Origin: JARBUG01 sp035628915 | GTDB lineage: Bacteria; Bacillota; Sulfobacillia; Symbiobacteriales; Symbiobacteriaceae | Length of the DNA: 64,000 nt | Assembly: GCA_035628915.1 (NCBI GenBank) | Contig: DASPIW010000061.1 | Coordinates: 216,370-280,369 of the forward strand | Reading direction: 5' to 3' | Shown here: positions 42,038 through 50,906 of the stretch, one piece after another | How positions within the stretch are numbered: position 1 is the stretch's first letter | Layout: every line of letters starts with the position of its first letter | Program-made: the position numbers and the translations under genes | Notes under the pieces: model-generated | Told to the model about the DNA's origin: nothing | Database searches by the model: none | What the model saw: only the letters and a program-made list of their open reading frames with translations

Positions 42038-43381
42038 CTACGGCGCCTTCAAATCAAACGCCTCGATCTTTCGGTACAGATTCCGAACGCTGATCCCCAG
42101 CAACTGGGCCGCCTGAGCCCGGTTCCATCCCGTGTGGGCCAGGGCCGCCGCGATATGCCGGCGCTCCAACTCATCGAGCGTGCATAGCTCCCCGCCCGGA
42201 GCCCCCGCCGCCGCCGGACGGGCATCAACAGGCGCCAGCCCCAGGTCTTCGGGCGCAATAAACCGGTCCGGGCTCAGCACCGCCCCCCGCTGCACCAAGT
42301 TGAACAGCTCCCGCACATTCCCCGGGAACGGATGCGCCAGCAAGGCGCCCATCGCCTCAGGGGTCATCTCCTTATTCGAGCCGATGCGGGCCAGGAAATG
42401 CTCGACCAGCAGGGGAATATCCTCCGGCCGCTCCCTGAGCGGCGGCACGCAGAGCGTCACCACGTTCAGCCGGTAATACAGATCCTCTCGGAACCGCCCT
42501 TCTCTCACTTCCCACGCCAGCCGCCGGTTGGTCGCCGCCACCACCCGCACGTCGACCCGGCGCACCCGGGTCTCGCCGACCCGCCGCACTTCCCGGCTCT
42601 CCAGGAACCGCAGGAGCTTGGCCTGCAGTTCCAGGGGCAGTTCCCCGATCTCATCCAAAAACAGCGTGCCGCCTTCGGCCAACTCCACCAGGCCCGGCTT
42701 CGCCGTCACCGCCCCGGTGAAGGCGCCCCGGGCATGCCCGAACAGCTCGCTCTCCAGCAGGCTCGCCGGCAGTGCCCCGGCGTTCACGGCGATCAGCGGC
42801 CCGCCGGACCGCCCGCCCAGCCCGTGCAGGGCACGGGCAATCAGCTCCTTGCCCGTGCCGCTCTCGCCTTCAATCAAGACCGGCGTATCGCTGGCCGCCA
42901 CTCGCCCCGTCAGTTCCAATACCCGCACAAGGACCGGACTCCGCCCGATGATCTCGACCCCGCCGGCCTGCCGCTTCAGCGCTTCGCGCAGGCCCCGGTT
43001 TTCCACCTCCAGGGCTTTCCGCTCGAGCGCCTTCTGCAGCAGCAGTTCGAGTTCGGTCAGGTTGCACGGCTTGGTCAGGTAGTCGTACGCCCCGGCCCGC
43101 ATCGCTTCCACGGCAGTCTCGATCGAGCCGTGGCCGGTCAGAATCAGCACGGGCAGCCCGGGCTGCAGTTCCCGGGCCCGCTCCAGAACCGCCAGCCCCG
43201 AAGCCCCTGGCATCTTCAAATCGCAAATCGCAGCGTCAAACTCCTCCGCTGCCAGGGCGTCCAGCGCCGCCGTGCCGTCAGCAACGCCCGTCACGGCGTA
43301 CCCCTTGCGAGCCAGACGCTGCTCCAGGAGCGAGCGGAAGGATTCCTCATCATCAGCGACCAGCAAGTGATAGCTACGCAT
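42038..43381 (-). CDS. NtrC-family response regulator (sigma-54 activator)
   Basis: This 447-residue regulator has a receiver domain with phospho-acceptor D54 (C-D-L-K-M-P-G), a AAA+ domain with Walker A GESGTGKE (172-179), the sigma-54-contacting GAFTGA loop (219-224) and Walker B FLDEIGEL. A Fis-type helix-turn-helix closes it (NRAQAAQLLGISVRNLYRKI). It activates sigma-54 promoters after phosphorylation. The start overlaps the kinase stop by eight bases. An exact sigma-54 promoter lies ahead of the ttr-like operon 8 kb away, making that operon the most obvious visible target. Confidence 0.92.
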   Translation of the reverse strand: MRSYHLLVADDEESFRSLLEQRLARKGYAVTGVADGTAALDALAAEEFDAAICDLKMPGASGLAVLERARELQPGLPVLILTGHGSIETAVEAMRAGAYDYLTKPCNLTELELLLQKALERKALEVENRGLREALKRQAGGVEIIGRSPVLVRVLELTGRVAASDTPVLIEGESGTGKELIARALHGLGGRSGGPLIAVNAGALPASLLESELFGHARGAFTGAVTAKPGLVELAEGGTLFLDEIGELPLELQAKLLRFLESREVRRVGETRVRRVDVRVVAATNRRLAWEVREGRFREDLYYRLNVVTLCVPPLRERPEDIPLLVEHFLARIGSNKEMTPEAMGALLAHPFPGNVRELFNLVQRGAVLSPDRFIAPEDLGLAPVDARPAAAGAPGGELCTLDELERRHIAAALAHTGWNRAQAAQLLGISVRNLYRKIEAFDLKAP

Positions 43382-45161
43382 TGTCCCGCTCCCCCCACTC
43401 AGGCAAGGTGATGAACACCACGGTTCCCGCCCCGGGCCGGCTCTGCAAAACCATGTTCCCGCCCAGGCCGGTGATGATGCCGTAGCAGGTCGACAGGCCC
43501 AGCCCCGTCCCCTTCCCCGGCGGCTTGGTGGTGAAAAAGGGCTCCATCGCCCGCGGCAGGGTCGCCTCGTCCATGCCCGGGCCGTCGTCGGCCACGGTCA
43601 TCCCGCCCCGGGAGACCGTCACCGTCACGTGCCCACCGCCCCGCTCTTCAAGGGCATCCAACGAATTGGTGATCAGATTGAGAAAGACCTGCTGAAGCAG
43701 ATCCCGCGTCGCCCGCACGGAGGGCAGATCCTCCTCCGCCTCCACCGTCACCGCGATCCCCGCCTGCCGGGCTCGGGGGAGCACCAGTTCCACCGTCCGT
43801 TGGGCCACGCCGGCGACATCGACCGGCTCCAGCTGGGGCTCCGCCGGCCCCCGCCGGGCGAAGTCCAGCAGATTGGCCGTTATCCCCTTGCACCGCTGCA
43901 CCTGGCCCCGCAACTGCGCCAGGTAAGCCGCCAGATCACCCGACGCCTCCAGTGCCGCGGCACCTTCTTCGTTTAGCCGATCCCCCAGGTCTTCGGCGTA
44001 CGCCGAGATCACGGCCAGGGGGTTATTGATTTCGTGCGCCACCCCGGCGGCCAGTTGGCCCACCGCCACCAGCTTTTCTGACTGGCGAACGATCAACTCC
44101 ATCGCCCGCCGCCGGCGCTGATCCTCGTGCAACTGCGCCGTCATGGCGTTAAACGAGTGCACCAGACGTCCCAGTTCATCCCGCCCGCCTTCGGGGACGC
44201 GGACCGTCAGGTCGCCGGCGCCGACCTGGCGGGCGCCCGCCTCCAGCCGCTCCAGCGGCACGGTCAGCTGCAGCCCGAAGACGACCGATAGGATGATGAT
44301 GACGATCATCAGGACGGCGGCGCCCACGCCGAACCTTACGGCCAGATGCTTGACGGGCGCCATCGCTACGGACAGCGGCGTCTCCGCCACCACCCGCCAG
44401 GGCAGACCGGGCACAGCAGCGCCGACGCCCAGGACGAACTCGCCCGTGGCCGACCGGTAGCTCTGCGCCGGGTCGGCGGGGGGCTCAGAGGGCCGGGCGC
44501 CGGCCAGCACCAGGCTGAAATCGGTGGCGCCGATCAGGCGGCCCGCCTCATCGGTGATCTGAATCCGGGCGTCGCCGCCGGCAATCTCCGCCGCCAGCGA
44601 GCGCAGCGAGGCGCGGGCCAGCAGCGCCCCGGCGCCGCCCGGCAGGATCACCCCGATGCTCACCAGGGGGCGCCCGTCCAGATCCAGCGTGACCGGGCCC
44701 AATACCTGACTCCCGCCGACCCCGCCCCCGCCGCTGACCAGGGCGTCCCAGAGCGGCATCCCGCCATACTCCCGGGGAGTGGCCCCGGTCACCACATCCC
44801 GGCGGGAAGCCCGCCCCAGCTCCCGGCCCCGGCCATCGGCCAGGGCCACATCTTCGAGATACGGAAGGTCGCGCAGCAGCGTATAGAGCACCCGCTCCTG
44901 CTCGGCGGGAACCTGCCGCGTAAGGCGGCTTCCCTCCAGCCGGGCCAGGAGTTCGAGCTGCCCCGTGGCCTGGCGAATTGAGCGGCTGACCTGCTCCGCC
45001 ACCGCTTGAGCGGCGGCCAGGTTCTGGGCCGCGACGACATCCGCCTGTGCTCCCTGCGCCGATGCGAGCCCGTACCACCCAAACAGGCTGAGCGGCACCA
45101 CCGACATGACAACGCCGAAGAGGAGCACCTTGACCCGCAGGCGGTTCCACCAGCCCGTCAC
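43374..45161 (-). CDS. Membrane sensor histidine kinase
   Basis: This 595-residue kinase has a transmembrane segment at about 11-33, an extracytoplasmic Cache-like sensor (about 35-270), a second transmembrane segment at about 276-300, and HAMP (about 301-350). HisKA follows with H376 in VAHEINNP, then an HATPase domain (NLITNSLDALEE, DDGPGMDEATLP, GTGLGLSTCYGI). It should phosphorylate the NtrC-type regulator encoded next. The start overlaps the stop of the lipoprotein gene by four bases, so sensing probably involves that lipoprotein. Confidence 0.92.
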   Translation of the reverse strand: MTGWWNRLRVKVLLFGVVMSVVPLSLFGWYGLASAQGAQADVVAAQNLAAAQAVAEQVSRSIRQATGQLELLARLEGSRLTRQVPAEQERVLYTLLRDLPYLEDVALADGRGRELGRASRRDVVTGATPREYGGMPLWDALVSGGGGVGGSQVLGPVTLDLDGRPLVSIGVILPGGAGALLARASLRSLAAEIAGGDARIQITDEAGRLIGATDFSLVLAGARPSEPPADPAQSYRSATGEFVLGVGAAVPGLPWRVVAETPLSVAMAPVKHLAVRFGVGAAVLMIVIIILSVVFGLQLTVPLERLEAGARQVGAGDLTVRVPEGGRDELGRLVHSFNAMTAQLHEDQRRRRAMELIVRQSEKLVAVGQLAAGVAHEINNPLAVISAYAEDLGDRLNEEGAAALEASGDLAAYLAQLRGQVQRCKGITANLLDFARRGPAEPQLEPVDVAGVAQRTVELVLPRARQAGIAVTVEAEEDLPSVRATRDLLQQVFLNLITNSLDALEERGGGHVTVTVSRGGMTVADDGPGMDEATLPRAMEPFFTTKPPGKGTGLGLSTCYGIITGLGGNMVLQSRPGAGTVVFITLPEWGERDNA

Positions 45162-46129
45162 GGCCCCTCACCTCCCACGGTCCGCGCAAAGGCCAGCCCG
45201 ACCGGCGACAGAGCAACGCCGAGGCGGGTGGCGACCCGCAGGTCGACGACCAACTCAGGATGGTCAGGCGTCTCCACGGGGACGTTGGCGGGGTTCTGCC
45301 CCTGCAGCAGCTTGACCACAAACCGGGCGGACTGGCGCCCCTGATCTTCCATCGATGTGCCGTACGCGGCAAGCAGGCCGCCCTCGCCGCGCAGATCAAG
45401 CGGGCCCATTACCGGCAGGCGGAGCCGCTCGAACTCGCCGGCCAGCTGGCGCCCGGCCGACTCGAGTACTGCCGCCGGCAGCAGCAGGGCCGCATCGTAT
45501 TCGTCGGGGGTCAGCCGCTGCAGTCCGTCCAGGGCCTGCTGCTGCGTCTCAGCGGCGAGCACGCCCACGGTCAGCCCGAGCCGGACGGCTGCGTCTTCCG
45601 TCACCGCGAGCGCGTGCTGCCCGGGAATCACGGATGGGTCGTAAATCAGCAGCACCCGGCGCACGTCGGGCAGCAGTTTATGCAACAGCTCCAGCCGCTT
45701 GGCGGATAGTTCGGCGTGCTGGTTATCCACGCCCGTCAGGCGCCCCCCGGGGCGGATCAGCGACGCCACCAGGCCGGTCCGGACCGTCGAAGCGACGCCC
45801 AGCATCACTACGGGGGGAGCGCCATCCGCCGCCGCCTCCGCTTTCAGGGCGACGGCCTCCACGCCCCCGCCTGCTACGGCGACCGCCGGCCGGCTCTGCA
45901 TCAGGCGGGTGGCCAGGGCGGACAGCTCCTCCCTGCGCCCCTTGGCGGAGTATACTTCCACTCGCACTTCCGGGTAGCCGAGCTCCTGCAGCCCCTGCCG
46001 GAGCCCGTCTACTTTGGGCTGGCGGACGTCGTCGGCCAGGAGCACGGCGACCAGGGGCGGCGCGGGGCGCCCTGCGGTGCAGCCTGATACGGTCAACATT
46101 ATGACCAGAAGCACAACAATACGTCGCAC
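45158..46129 (-). CDS. ABC-type substrate-binding lipoprotein coupled to the kinase
   Basis: This 323-residue protein of the TrpX/ABC_sub_bind family has a lipoprotein signal ending in L-T-V-S-G-C. The two-lobe pattern is visible (VDGLRQGLQELGYPEVRVEV, LLPDVRRVLLIYDPS). No permease or ATPase gene accompanies it. It is coupled to a sensor kinase, so it likely acts as an external ligand-binding co-sensor, comparable to the binding-protein-like sensor part of TtrS. GTG 46129 is preferred over 46156 because AGAGGGGG precedes it and the signal peptide then begins directly. Confidence 0.82.
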   Translation of the reverse strand: MRRIVVLLVIMLTVSGCTAGRPAPPLVAVLLADDVRQPKVDGLRQGLQELGYPEVRVEVYSAKGRREELSALATRLMQSRPAVAVAGGGVEAVALKAEAAADGAPPVVMLGVASTVRTGLVASLIRPGGRLTGVDNQHAELSAKRLELLHKLLPDVRRVLLIYDPSVIPGQHALAVTEDAAVRLGLTVGVLAAETQQQALDGLQRLTPDEYDAALLLPAAVLESAGRQLAGEFERLRLPVMGPLDLRGEGGLLAAYGTSMEDQGRQSARFVVKLLQGQNPANVPVETPDHPELVVDLRVATRLGVALSPVGLAFARTVGGEGP

Positions 46130-46258
46130 CCTAAACCACCCCCTCTGAACCACCATAACACATCTGCGCCTGCCGGTGGAACAGGGGCGCTGCGTGCAAC
46201 CAGGCGGGTGCTCCGGGCGTCATACGTGTGAATTGCTTAAGCCGGAGGGCCGTAACCG

Positions 46259-46795
46259 ATGCACAGAAAGATACAGGCGTTCCTGATCCAGCACGGCTGC
46301 GCCGGCGTAGCCGAGCATACCGCCCGGGTCGCCCTCCGGGCCCGCCAGCTGGCCGCCGCCCACGGCGCCGACCCCGACGCCGCCGAGGTGGCGGGATGGC
46401 TCCACGACATCGGCAACGTCATTCCCGACGCGGAGCGGGTCGCCGCCGCCCTGGCATACGGCATCCCTGTACTGCCGGAAGAGGCGGCCTGCCCCACCAT
46501 CCTTCACCAGAAGCTCTCGGCGCGCCTGGCGCGGCGCTACTACGGCATCACCGACGAGGCGGTCCTCGCGGCCGCCGGGTGCCACACCACGCTCCGGCCC
46601 GGGGCCGCCCTCCTCGACAAAGTCGTCTTTCTGGCAGACAAGTTGGACTGGGCCGGCCCCCATCGGGAGGCCGTCACCGCGGCCCTCCAGAACTCGATAG
46701 ATGCGGCCATTCTCACCTGGATACAAAGGCAGCGCTTCCAGGTGATCCACCCCTGGCTGCGGGCCGCAACCGAAGAACTAACCCGCGAGGTGTAA
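46259..46795 (+). CDS. HD-domain hydrolase, YqeK-like
   Basis: This 178-residue protein has the metal-binding HD pattern: H19 in EHTARVA, then WLHDIGNVIP, and later C-H-T-T-L and LDKVVFLADKLD. It fits the YqeK family, whose members hydrolyse diadenosine tetraphosphate. The sequence is somewhat shorter and lacks the usual NadD neighbour, so a different nucleotide substrate is possible. It lies seven bases before the VanW-family gene on the same strand and is probably co-transcribed with it. Confidence 0.75.
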   Translation: MHRKIQAFLIQHGCAGVAEHTARVALRARQLAAAHGADPDAAEVAGWLHDIGNVIPDAERVAAALAYGIPVLPEEAACPTILHQKLSARLARRYYGITDEAVLAAAGCHTTLRPGAALLDKVVFLADKLDWAGPHREAVTAALQNSIDAAILTWIQRQRFQVIHPWLRAATEELTREV

Positions 46796-46801
46796 GGCGA
46801 C

Positions 46802-47617
46802 ATGTTTACCCCCCGCCCCGTCCACCGCTCCCGGCTGCGCATGGCCCTGGGCACCGTGTTCTTCTCCTTACGCCGACATATCAAATGGCGCTTCTCCCGC
46901 ACCCGGTGGGCGTCCCGTCGCAAAGACCCCGCCACCCTACCCGAAGTGATCTTCGAGCACCGCACGCCGCTTTTCCGCGCCCTGCGCGACGTGCCGCTCC
47001 ACCTGCAGCAGGGGAAAGTGACGAACCTGAAAATCGCCATCGCCAAAATGGGTGGTATCTGCATCGCGCCGGGCGAAACCTTCTCCTACTGGAAGCTGAT
47101 CGGCCCGCCCTCCGCCCGCCGGGGCTTCGTCCCCGGCATGGCGCTGCATAACGGCGTCCTTCAGGAAGAGGTCGCCGGCGGGTTGTGCCAGCTCTCCAAC
47201 CTGCTTTACTGGATGGTTCTGCATACCCCGCTGACGGTGGTGGAACGCTGGCGCCACAACTACGACGTCTTTCCCGACGCCGGGCGCACCCTGCCCTTCG
47301 GCAGCGGGGCGACCTGCTTCTACAACTACGTGGACCTGCAGTTCGCCAACTGCACCGACCAGCCGTTCCTCCTGCACCTCTTCATGACGGAGACGCATCT
47401 GGTGGGCCAGTGGCGGTCCGACCGGCCGGTCCCGTTCCGCTACCAGGTCTACGAGTCGCACCACGAGTTCCGCCACGAGCCCTGGGGCGGGTACACCAGG
47501 CATAACGAACTGCGCCGCAAGGTATTGTCCCGGGCGGGCGAGGAACTCAGCGACCACCTCGTTACCCAGAACCACGCCATCATGATGTACGAACCGCTGC
47601 TTACGGACGGCAGCTAA
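46802..47617 (+). CDS. VanW-family protein
   Basis: This 271-residue protein has the VanW core: TNLKIAIAKMGGICIAPGET, FSYWKLIGPPSARRGFVPG, EEVAGGLCQLSNLLYWMVLH, and RWRHNYDVFP. VanW proteins accompany some vancomycin-resistance clusters and are widespread in Gram-positives; their biochemical role is not known. No vanHAX genes are nearby. No membrane segment is obvious. A strong terminator follows. Confidence 0.85.
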   Translation: MFTPRPVHRSRLRMALGTVFFSLRRHIKWRFSRTRWASRRKDPATLPEVIFEHRTPLFRALRDVPLHLQQGKVTNLKIAIAKMGGICIAPGETFSYWKLIGPPSARRGFVPGMALHNGVLQEEVAGGLCQLSNLLYWMVLHTPLTVVERWRHNYDVFPDAGRTLPFGSGATCFYNYVDLQFANCTDQPFLLHLFMTETHLVGQWRSDRPVPFRYQVYESHHEFRHEPWGGYTRHNELRRKVLSRAGEELSDHLVTQNHAIMMYEPLLTDGS

Positions 47618-47664
47618 CCCGTCCGGTCAGGAGCCGGGCGCCCCGGAGGGGGCCGGAAACCAAA

Positions 47665-47700
47665 GGCCCCGTGCCGCGACCGGCGTCGCAGCACGGGGCC
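47665..47700. terminator. Terminator between convergent genes
   Basis: GGCCCCGTGC pairs with GCACGGGGCC, with an inner CGAC/GTCG stem. It separates the VanW gene from the convergent pyrophosphatase-like gene. Confidence 0.7.
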
Positions 47701-47706
47701 TCGCTA

Positions 47707-48192
47707 TTACACGTCCGTCGCCACCCAACAGCGGCGCAGAATCTCCATCGCCTCGGCGGTGTCGCCCCAGCCCTGAACTTCCACCGGCTTCCCTTCCAGC
47801 GCCTTATAAGCGGCGAAGAAGTACTCGATCTCTTTCAGCACGTGCGCCGGCACATCGTCCAGGCTGTCGTACTGGCGCAGGCGGGGGTCATGCAGCGGCA
47901 CGGCAATGATCTTCACATCTTCGCCCTTTTCATCGATAGTCTTCAGGCACCCGATCACTTTGCCCGCCACCGCGCAGCCCGGAAACGTCGGGTTGGTGAC
48001 CAGAATCAGGGCGTCCACAGGGCGCCCGTCCGGGGCGATGGTATCGACGATGAGGCCATAATCCGACGGATAATGGATCGACGAATGCAGCACCCGGTCG
48101 AGCCGGACCCGCCGCTTCAGCCGGTCCCAGACATACTTGTTCTGGCTCCCCTTCGGGATCTCGACGATAATCTCCACGATATTCTCACCCAC
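47707..48192 (-). CDS. ppa: Family I inorganic pyrophosphatase homologue with altered active site
   Basis: This 161-residue protein is plainly of the soluble PPase family: VEIPKGSQNKY, LDRVLHSSIHYPSDYG, NPTFPGC, a DE..G.D.K motif (D87, E88, D92, K94) and FFAAYK (Y129, K130). However, two positions that are acidic catalytic residues in E. coli PPase differ. The residue matching Glu31 is V21 (KYV instead of KYE), and the residue matching Asp67 is R57 (DGRPVD instead of DGDPVD). I checked both codons in the DNA. The usual R-P-(V/I)-G is K-V-I-G. It may be weakly active, specialised or non-catalytic. It lies 15 bp from the ABC permease gene. Confidence 0.85.
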   Translation of the reverse strand: MGENIVEIIVEIPKGSQNKYVWDRLKRRVRLDRVLHSSIHYPSDYGLIVDTIAPDGRPVDALILVTNPTFPGCAVAGKVIGCLKTIDEKGEDVKIIAVPLHDPRLRQYDSLDDVPAHVLKEIEYFFAAYKALEGKPVEVQGWGDTAEAMEILRRCWVATDV

Positions 48193-48207
48193 GGATCCTA
48201 CCTCCCC

Positions 48208-49818
48208 CTATAGCTGCAGGCCGTCCTCCCTGCCCCCGAAACGGCCCAGCGCCCAGAGCGTCAGCACCGTCAGCCCCGTCAGCACCGACCCGAGGGCCGC
48301 CGCCGTTCCGAAGCTGTCCGTCATCACCTGGTTATAGATCTGAATCGACACGGTGGCCGTGCGCCCCGTGTACAGCATGATCGTACTCGAAAGCTCCGAG
48401 AGCGTCGAGACCCAACTGACCATCGCCCCCGCGACGGCAGCCGGGAACATGAGCGGCACGGTGATTCGCCAGAACGTCCGGGACGGCGGGGCGCCCAGCG
48501 TCAGCGAGGCCTCTTCCACCGCGGGCGACATCTGACGCAGGCCGGCCGCGGCCGACCGCACCGTATAGGCGATGCGCCGCACGACATACGCGATGATCAG
48601 GATTGCACCGGTCCCCGTCAGGACCAGCGGCGGGCGCCCCCAGGTCAGCAGCAGCCCGATGCCCAGCACCGTGCCGGGCAGCACCTGCGCCAGAATCAGC
48701 AGCCCGTCGAGCGTGCGTGATATGGGACCGGGGCGCCGCACCAACAAGTATCCCACCGCCATGCCGCCGGCAAGCATGGTCAATGTAGCGGCGGCGGAAA
48801 ACCAGAGCGTGTTGGCAATGGGCGTCGCCATGCGATCGACCATCAGCCGGTAGTTGTCCAGGCCGAACTCACCCGTAAAGAGCGGCCCCCGCGCCCGAAT
48901 GAACGACGTGACCACCACCACCGCCTGCGGCAGCACAGCCACTCCCGCCACGAGCCAGGCGAACACCACCGCCGAGCCCCGCAGTGCGCCCCGCAACGGC
49001 CGCACAGCAGGCGCCCGCAGCGCCTGCATGGCGTAGCTGCGCCCGCTGATCACCCAGCTCTGCAGCAGCAGGGCGCCCAGGGCGATGGCGAGCATCAGCA
49101 CGCTGCTGGCCGATGCCATGCCTGCGTTGCCCCCGACTTCGCTCAGGAACTCGTTATACGCCAAAATCGGCAGGGTGCGCATCCCTTCGCCAATCAGCAT
49201 CGGGGTGCCGAAGTCGGCCAGCGTGGTGGTGAAGACCAGCAGCCCGCCCGCCGCAATCGCCGGCAGGCAGAGCGGCAGCGTCACCGTCCAGAGCCGCGTG
49301 AGCGGCCGGACGCCCATCGTCTCCGCCGCCTCTTCCAGTGACGGATCGATCCGCTTCAGCGCCGCCACCGTAAGCATGAAGACATAGGCGAAATGATGGA
49401 TGATGAAGACCAGCAGCACCCCGCCCGGCCCGTAAATGCTGATGCCCTGCAGGCCGAGCAGCTTTGTCATGAACCCCGCCCGCCCGAGCAGCAGAATCCA
49501 GGCGTACGCCCCAATGAACGGCGGCGAGAGCAGCGAGAGCACGGCAGCGGCCCGGATGAAGCCCTTGCCGGGGATGTCGTAACGCGACACCAGCACCGCC
49601 AGCGGTACGCCGATCAGAATCGATCCGAGCGTGGCGGCAGTGCTGAGCCAGAGGCTGTTGACCAACCCTCTGTAATAGTAGGCCTTGCTGAAAAATCGCA
49701 CGTAGCTGTCGCCCGCCAGCAGGCTGGAGGCGGTCAGCCGGAGCGTCGGCCAGAGCAGGAACAGCAGCAGAAAGGTGACGGCAACCAGCCCGATGATCGT
49801 CCAGCCGCGCCCTTTCAT
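48208..49818 (-). CDS. Iron-type ABC transporter permease (two fused transport domains)
   Basis: This 536-residue membrane protein has about twelve hydrophobic segments. The permease signature EAA-loop appears twice (LEEAAETMGVRPLTRLWTVTLP and VEEASLTLGAPPSRTFWRITVP), as in FbpB/AfuB-type importers. It forms the channel for the substrate delivered by the binding protein at 50907-51947. Its start overlaps the ATPase stop by four bases. Confidence 0.88.
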   Translation of the reverse strand: MKGRGWTIIGLVAVTFLLLFLLWPTLRLTASSLLAGDSYVRFFSKAYYYRGLVNSLWLSTAATLGSILIGVPLAVLVSRYDIPGKGFIRAAAVLSLLSPPFIGAYAWILLLGRAGFMTKLLGLQGISIYGPGGVLLVFIIHHFAYVFMLTVAALKRIDPSLEEAAETMGVRPLTRLWTVTLPLCLPAIAAGGLLVFTTTLADFGTPMLIGEGMRTLPILAYNEFLSEVGGNAGMASASSVLMLAIALGALLLQSWVISGRSYAMQALRAPAVRPLRGALRGSAVVFAWLVAGVAVLPQAVVVVTSFIRARGPLFTGEFGLDNYRLMVDRMATPIANTLWFSAAATLTMLAGGMAVGYLLVRRPGPISRTLDGLLILAQVLPGTVLGIGLLLTWGRPPLVLTGTGAILIIAYVVRRIAYTVRSAAAGLRQMSPAVEEASLTLGAPPSRTFWRITVPLMFPAAVAGAMVSWVSTLSELSSTIMLYTGRTATVSIQIYNQVMTDSFGTAAALGSVLTGLTVLTLWALGRFGGREDGLQL

Positions 49819-50885
49819 CGGACGGCCCTCCCTGTAGCCACATCAAAGAAGTAAAGCTCTTCGGGCCGGAAAGAGACGACCAGGCGGGCGCCCGGCGGAA
49901 AAGAACCGGGCGGCTGGGCGGAGAGCGCCACCACCGATTCGCCGGTGGAGAGCCGCACCCGCACGGCGGCGAAGGCGCCGTGGAACGACTCCTCCTCCAC
50001 CGTGCCCTTCAGGGCCGTTTCACCCGGGGGCTCCCAGCCCACGGGCAGGGGCTTCAGCATCTCGGGGCGCACGCCCAGCTCCACCGGGCCGGCGGGCGGC
50101 GCCTTGAAGCCGCGCTCGAACTGCTTGCCGCCCGCCGTCACCAACTCGCCATTGACTTCAGCCGCCAGAAAAGAGCAGGAGCCGACGAACGCAGCCACGG
50201 CCCGGTGGGCGGGGTGGCGGTAGATCGAGACTGGGCTGCCCACCTGCAGAATCCGCCCCGCGTCCATCACGGCGATGCGGTCAGAGATGGCCAGCGCCTC
50301 CTCCTGGTCATGGGTGACGTAAATCGTCGTGATGCCGATCCGCTTCTGCAGGCGGCGGATCTCTTCCCGCATGGACTGGCGCAGGCGGGCGTCCAGATTG
50401 GAGAGGGGTTCGTCCATCAACAGAACGGCAGGGCGGGTGGCCAGCGCCCGCGCCAGTGCCACCCGCTGCTGCTGCCCGCCGCTGAGCTGATCAGGCCGGC
50501 GGGGTCCCAAACCCTGCATCTGCACAAGTTCAAGCGCTTCCGCCACCCGCTCCCGCACTTCCCTGTCCGGCAGCTTGCGGGCCCGCAGGCCGTAGGCGAC
50601 GTTCTCCGCCACGGACATGTGCGGGAAGATGGCGTAGTTCTGAAAGACCATGCCAATGTTGCGCTGGTAAGCCGGCTCGCCGTCCACCCGGCGGTCGCCG
50701 AAATAGAGAGCGCCGGAGTCGGGCGTCTCCAGCCCCGCCAGCAGCCGGAGCAGGGTGGTCTTGCCACACCCGCTCGGCCCCAGCAGCGTAAAGAGTTCGC
50801 CCGGTTCAATATCGACGGAGACGCCCGCTACGGCTGTGACTTCATCAAAACGCTTGACTGCGTCTTCGATTCGAACGTGGCTCAC
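49815..50885 (-). CDS. Iron-type ABC transporter ATP-binding protein
   Basis: This 356-residue ATPase has Walker A GPSGCGKTT, Q-loop FQNYAIF, signature LSGGQQQR, Walker B VLLMDEPLSNLD, H-loop VTHDQ, and a C-terminal TOBE-like domain (VELGVRPEMLKP). It resembles FbpC/PotA-type proteins. It lies between the binding protein and permease genes and is coupled to the latter. Confidence 0.9.
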   Translation of the reverse strand: MSHVRIEDAVKRFDEVTAVAGVSVDIEPGELFTLLGPSGCGKTTLLRLLAGLETPDSGALYFGDRRVDGEPAYQRNIGMVFQNYAIFPHMSVAENVAYGLRARKLPDREVRERVAEALELVQMQGLGPRRPDQLSGGQQQRVALARALATRPAVLLMDEPLSNLDARLRQSMREEIRRLQKRIGITTIYVTHDQEEALAISDRIAVMDAGRILQVGSPVSIYRHPAHRAVAAFVGSCSFLAAEVNGELVTAGGKQFERGFKAPPAGPVELGVRPEMLKPLPVGWEPPGETALKGTVEEESFHGAFAAVRVRLSTGESVVALSAQPPGSFPPGARLVVSFRPEELYFFDVATGRAVR

Positions 50886-50906
50886 GGGCGCCCCTCCCGG
50901 TTCCTG

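Noticed and set aside
46802..47617. Vancomycin resistance locus
   Set aside because: Only a VanW-family protein is present; no vanH, vanA/B or vanX homologue is nearby.
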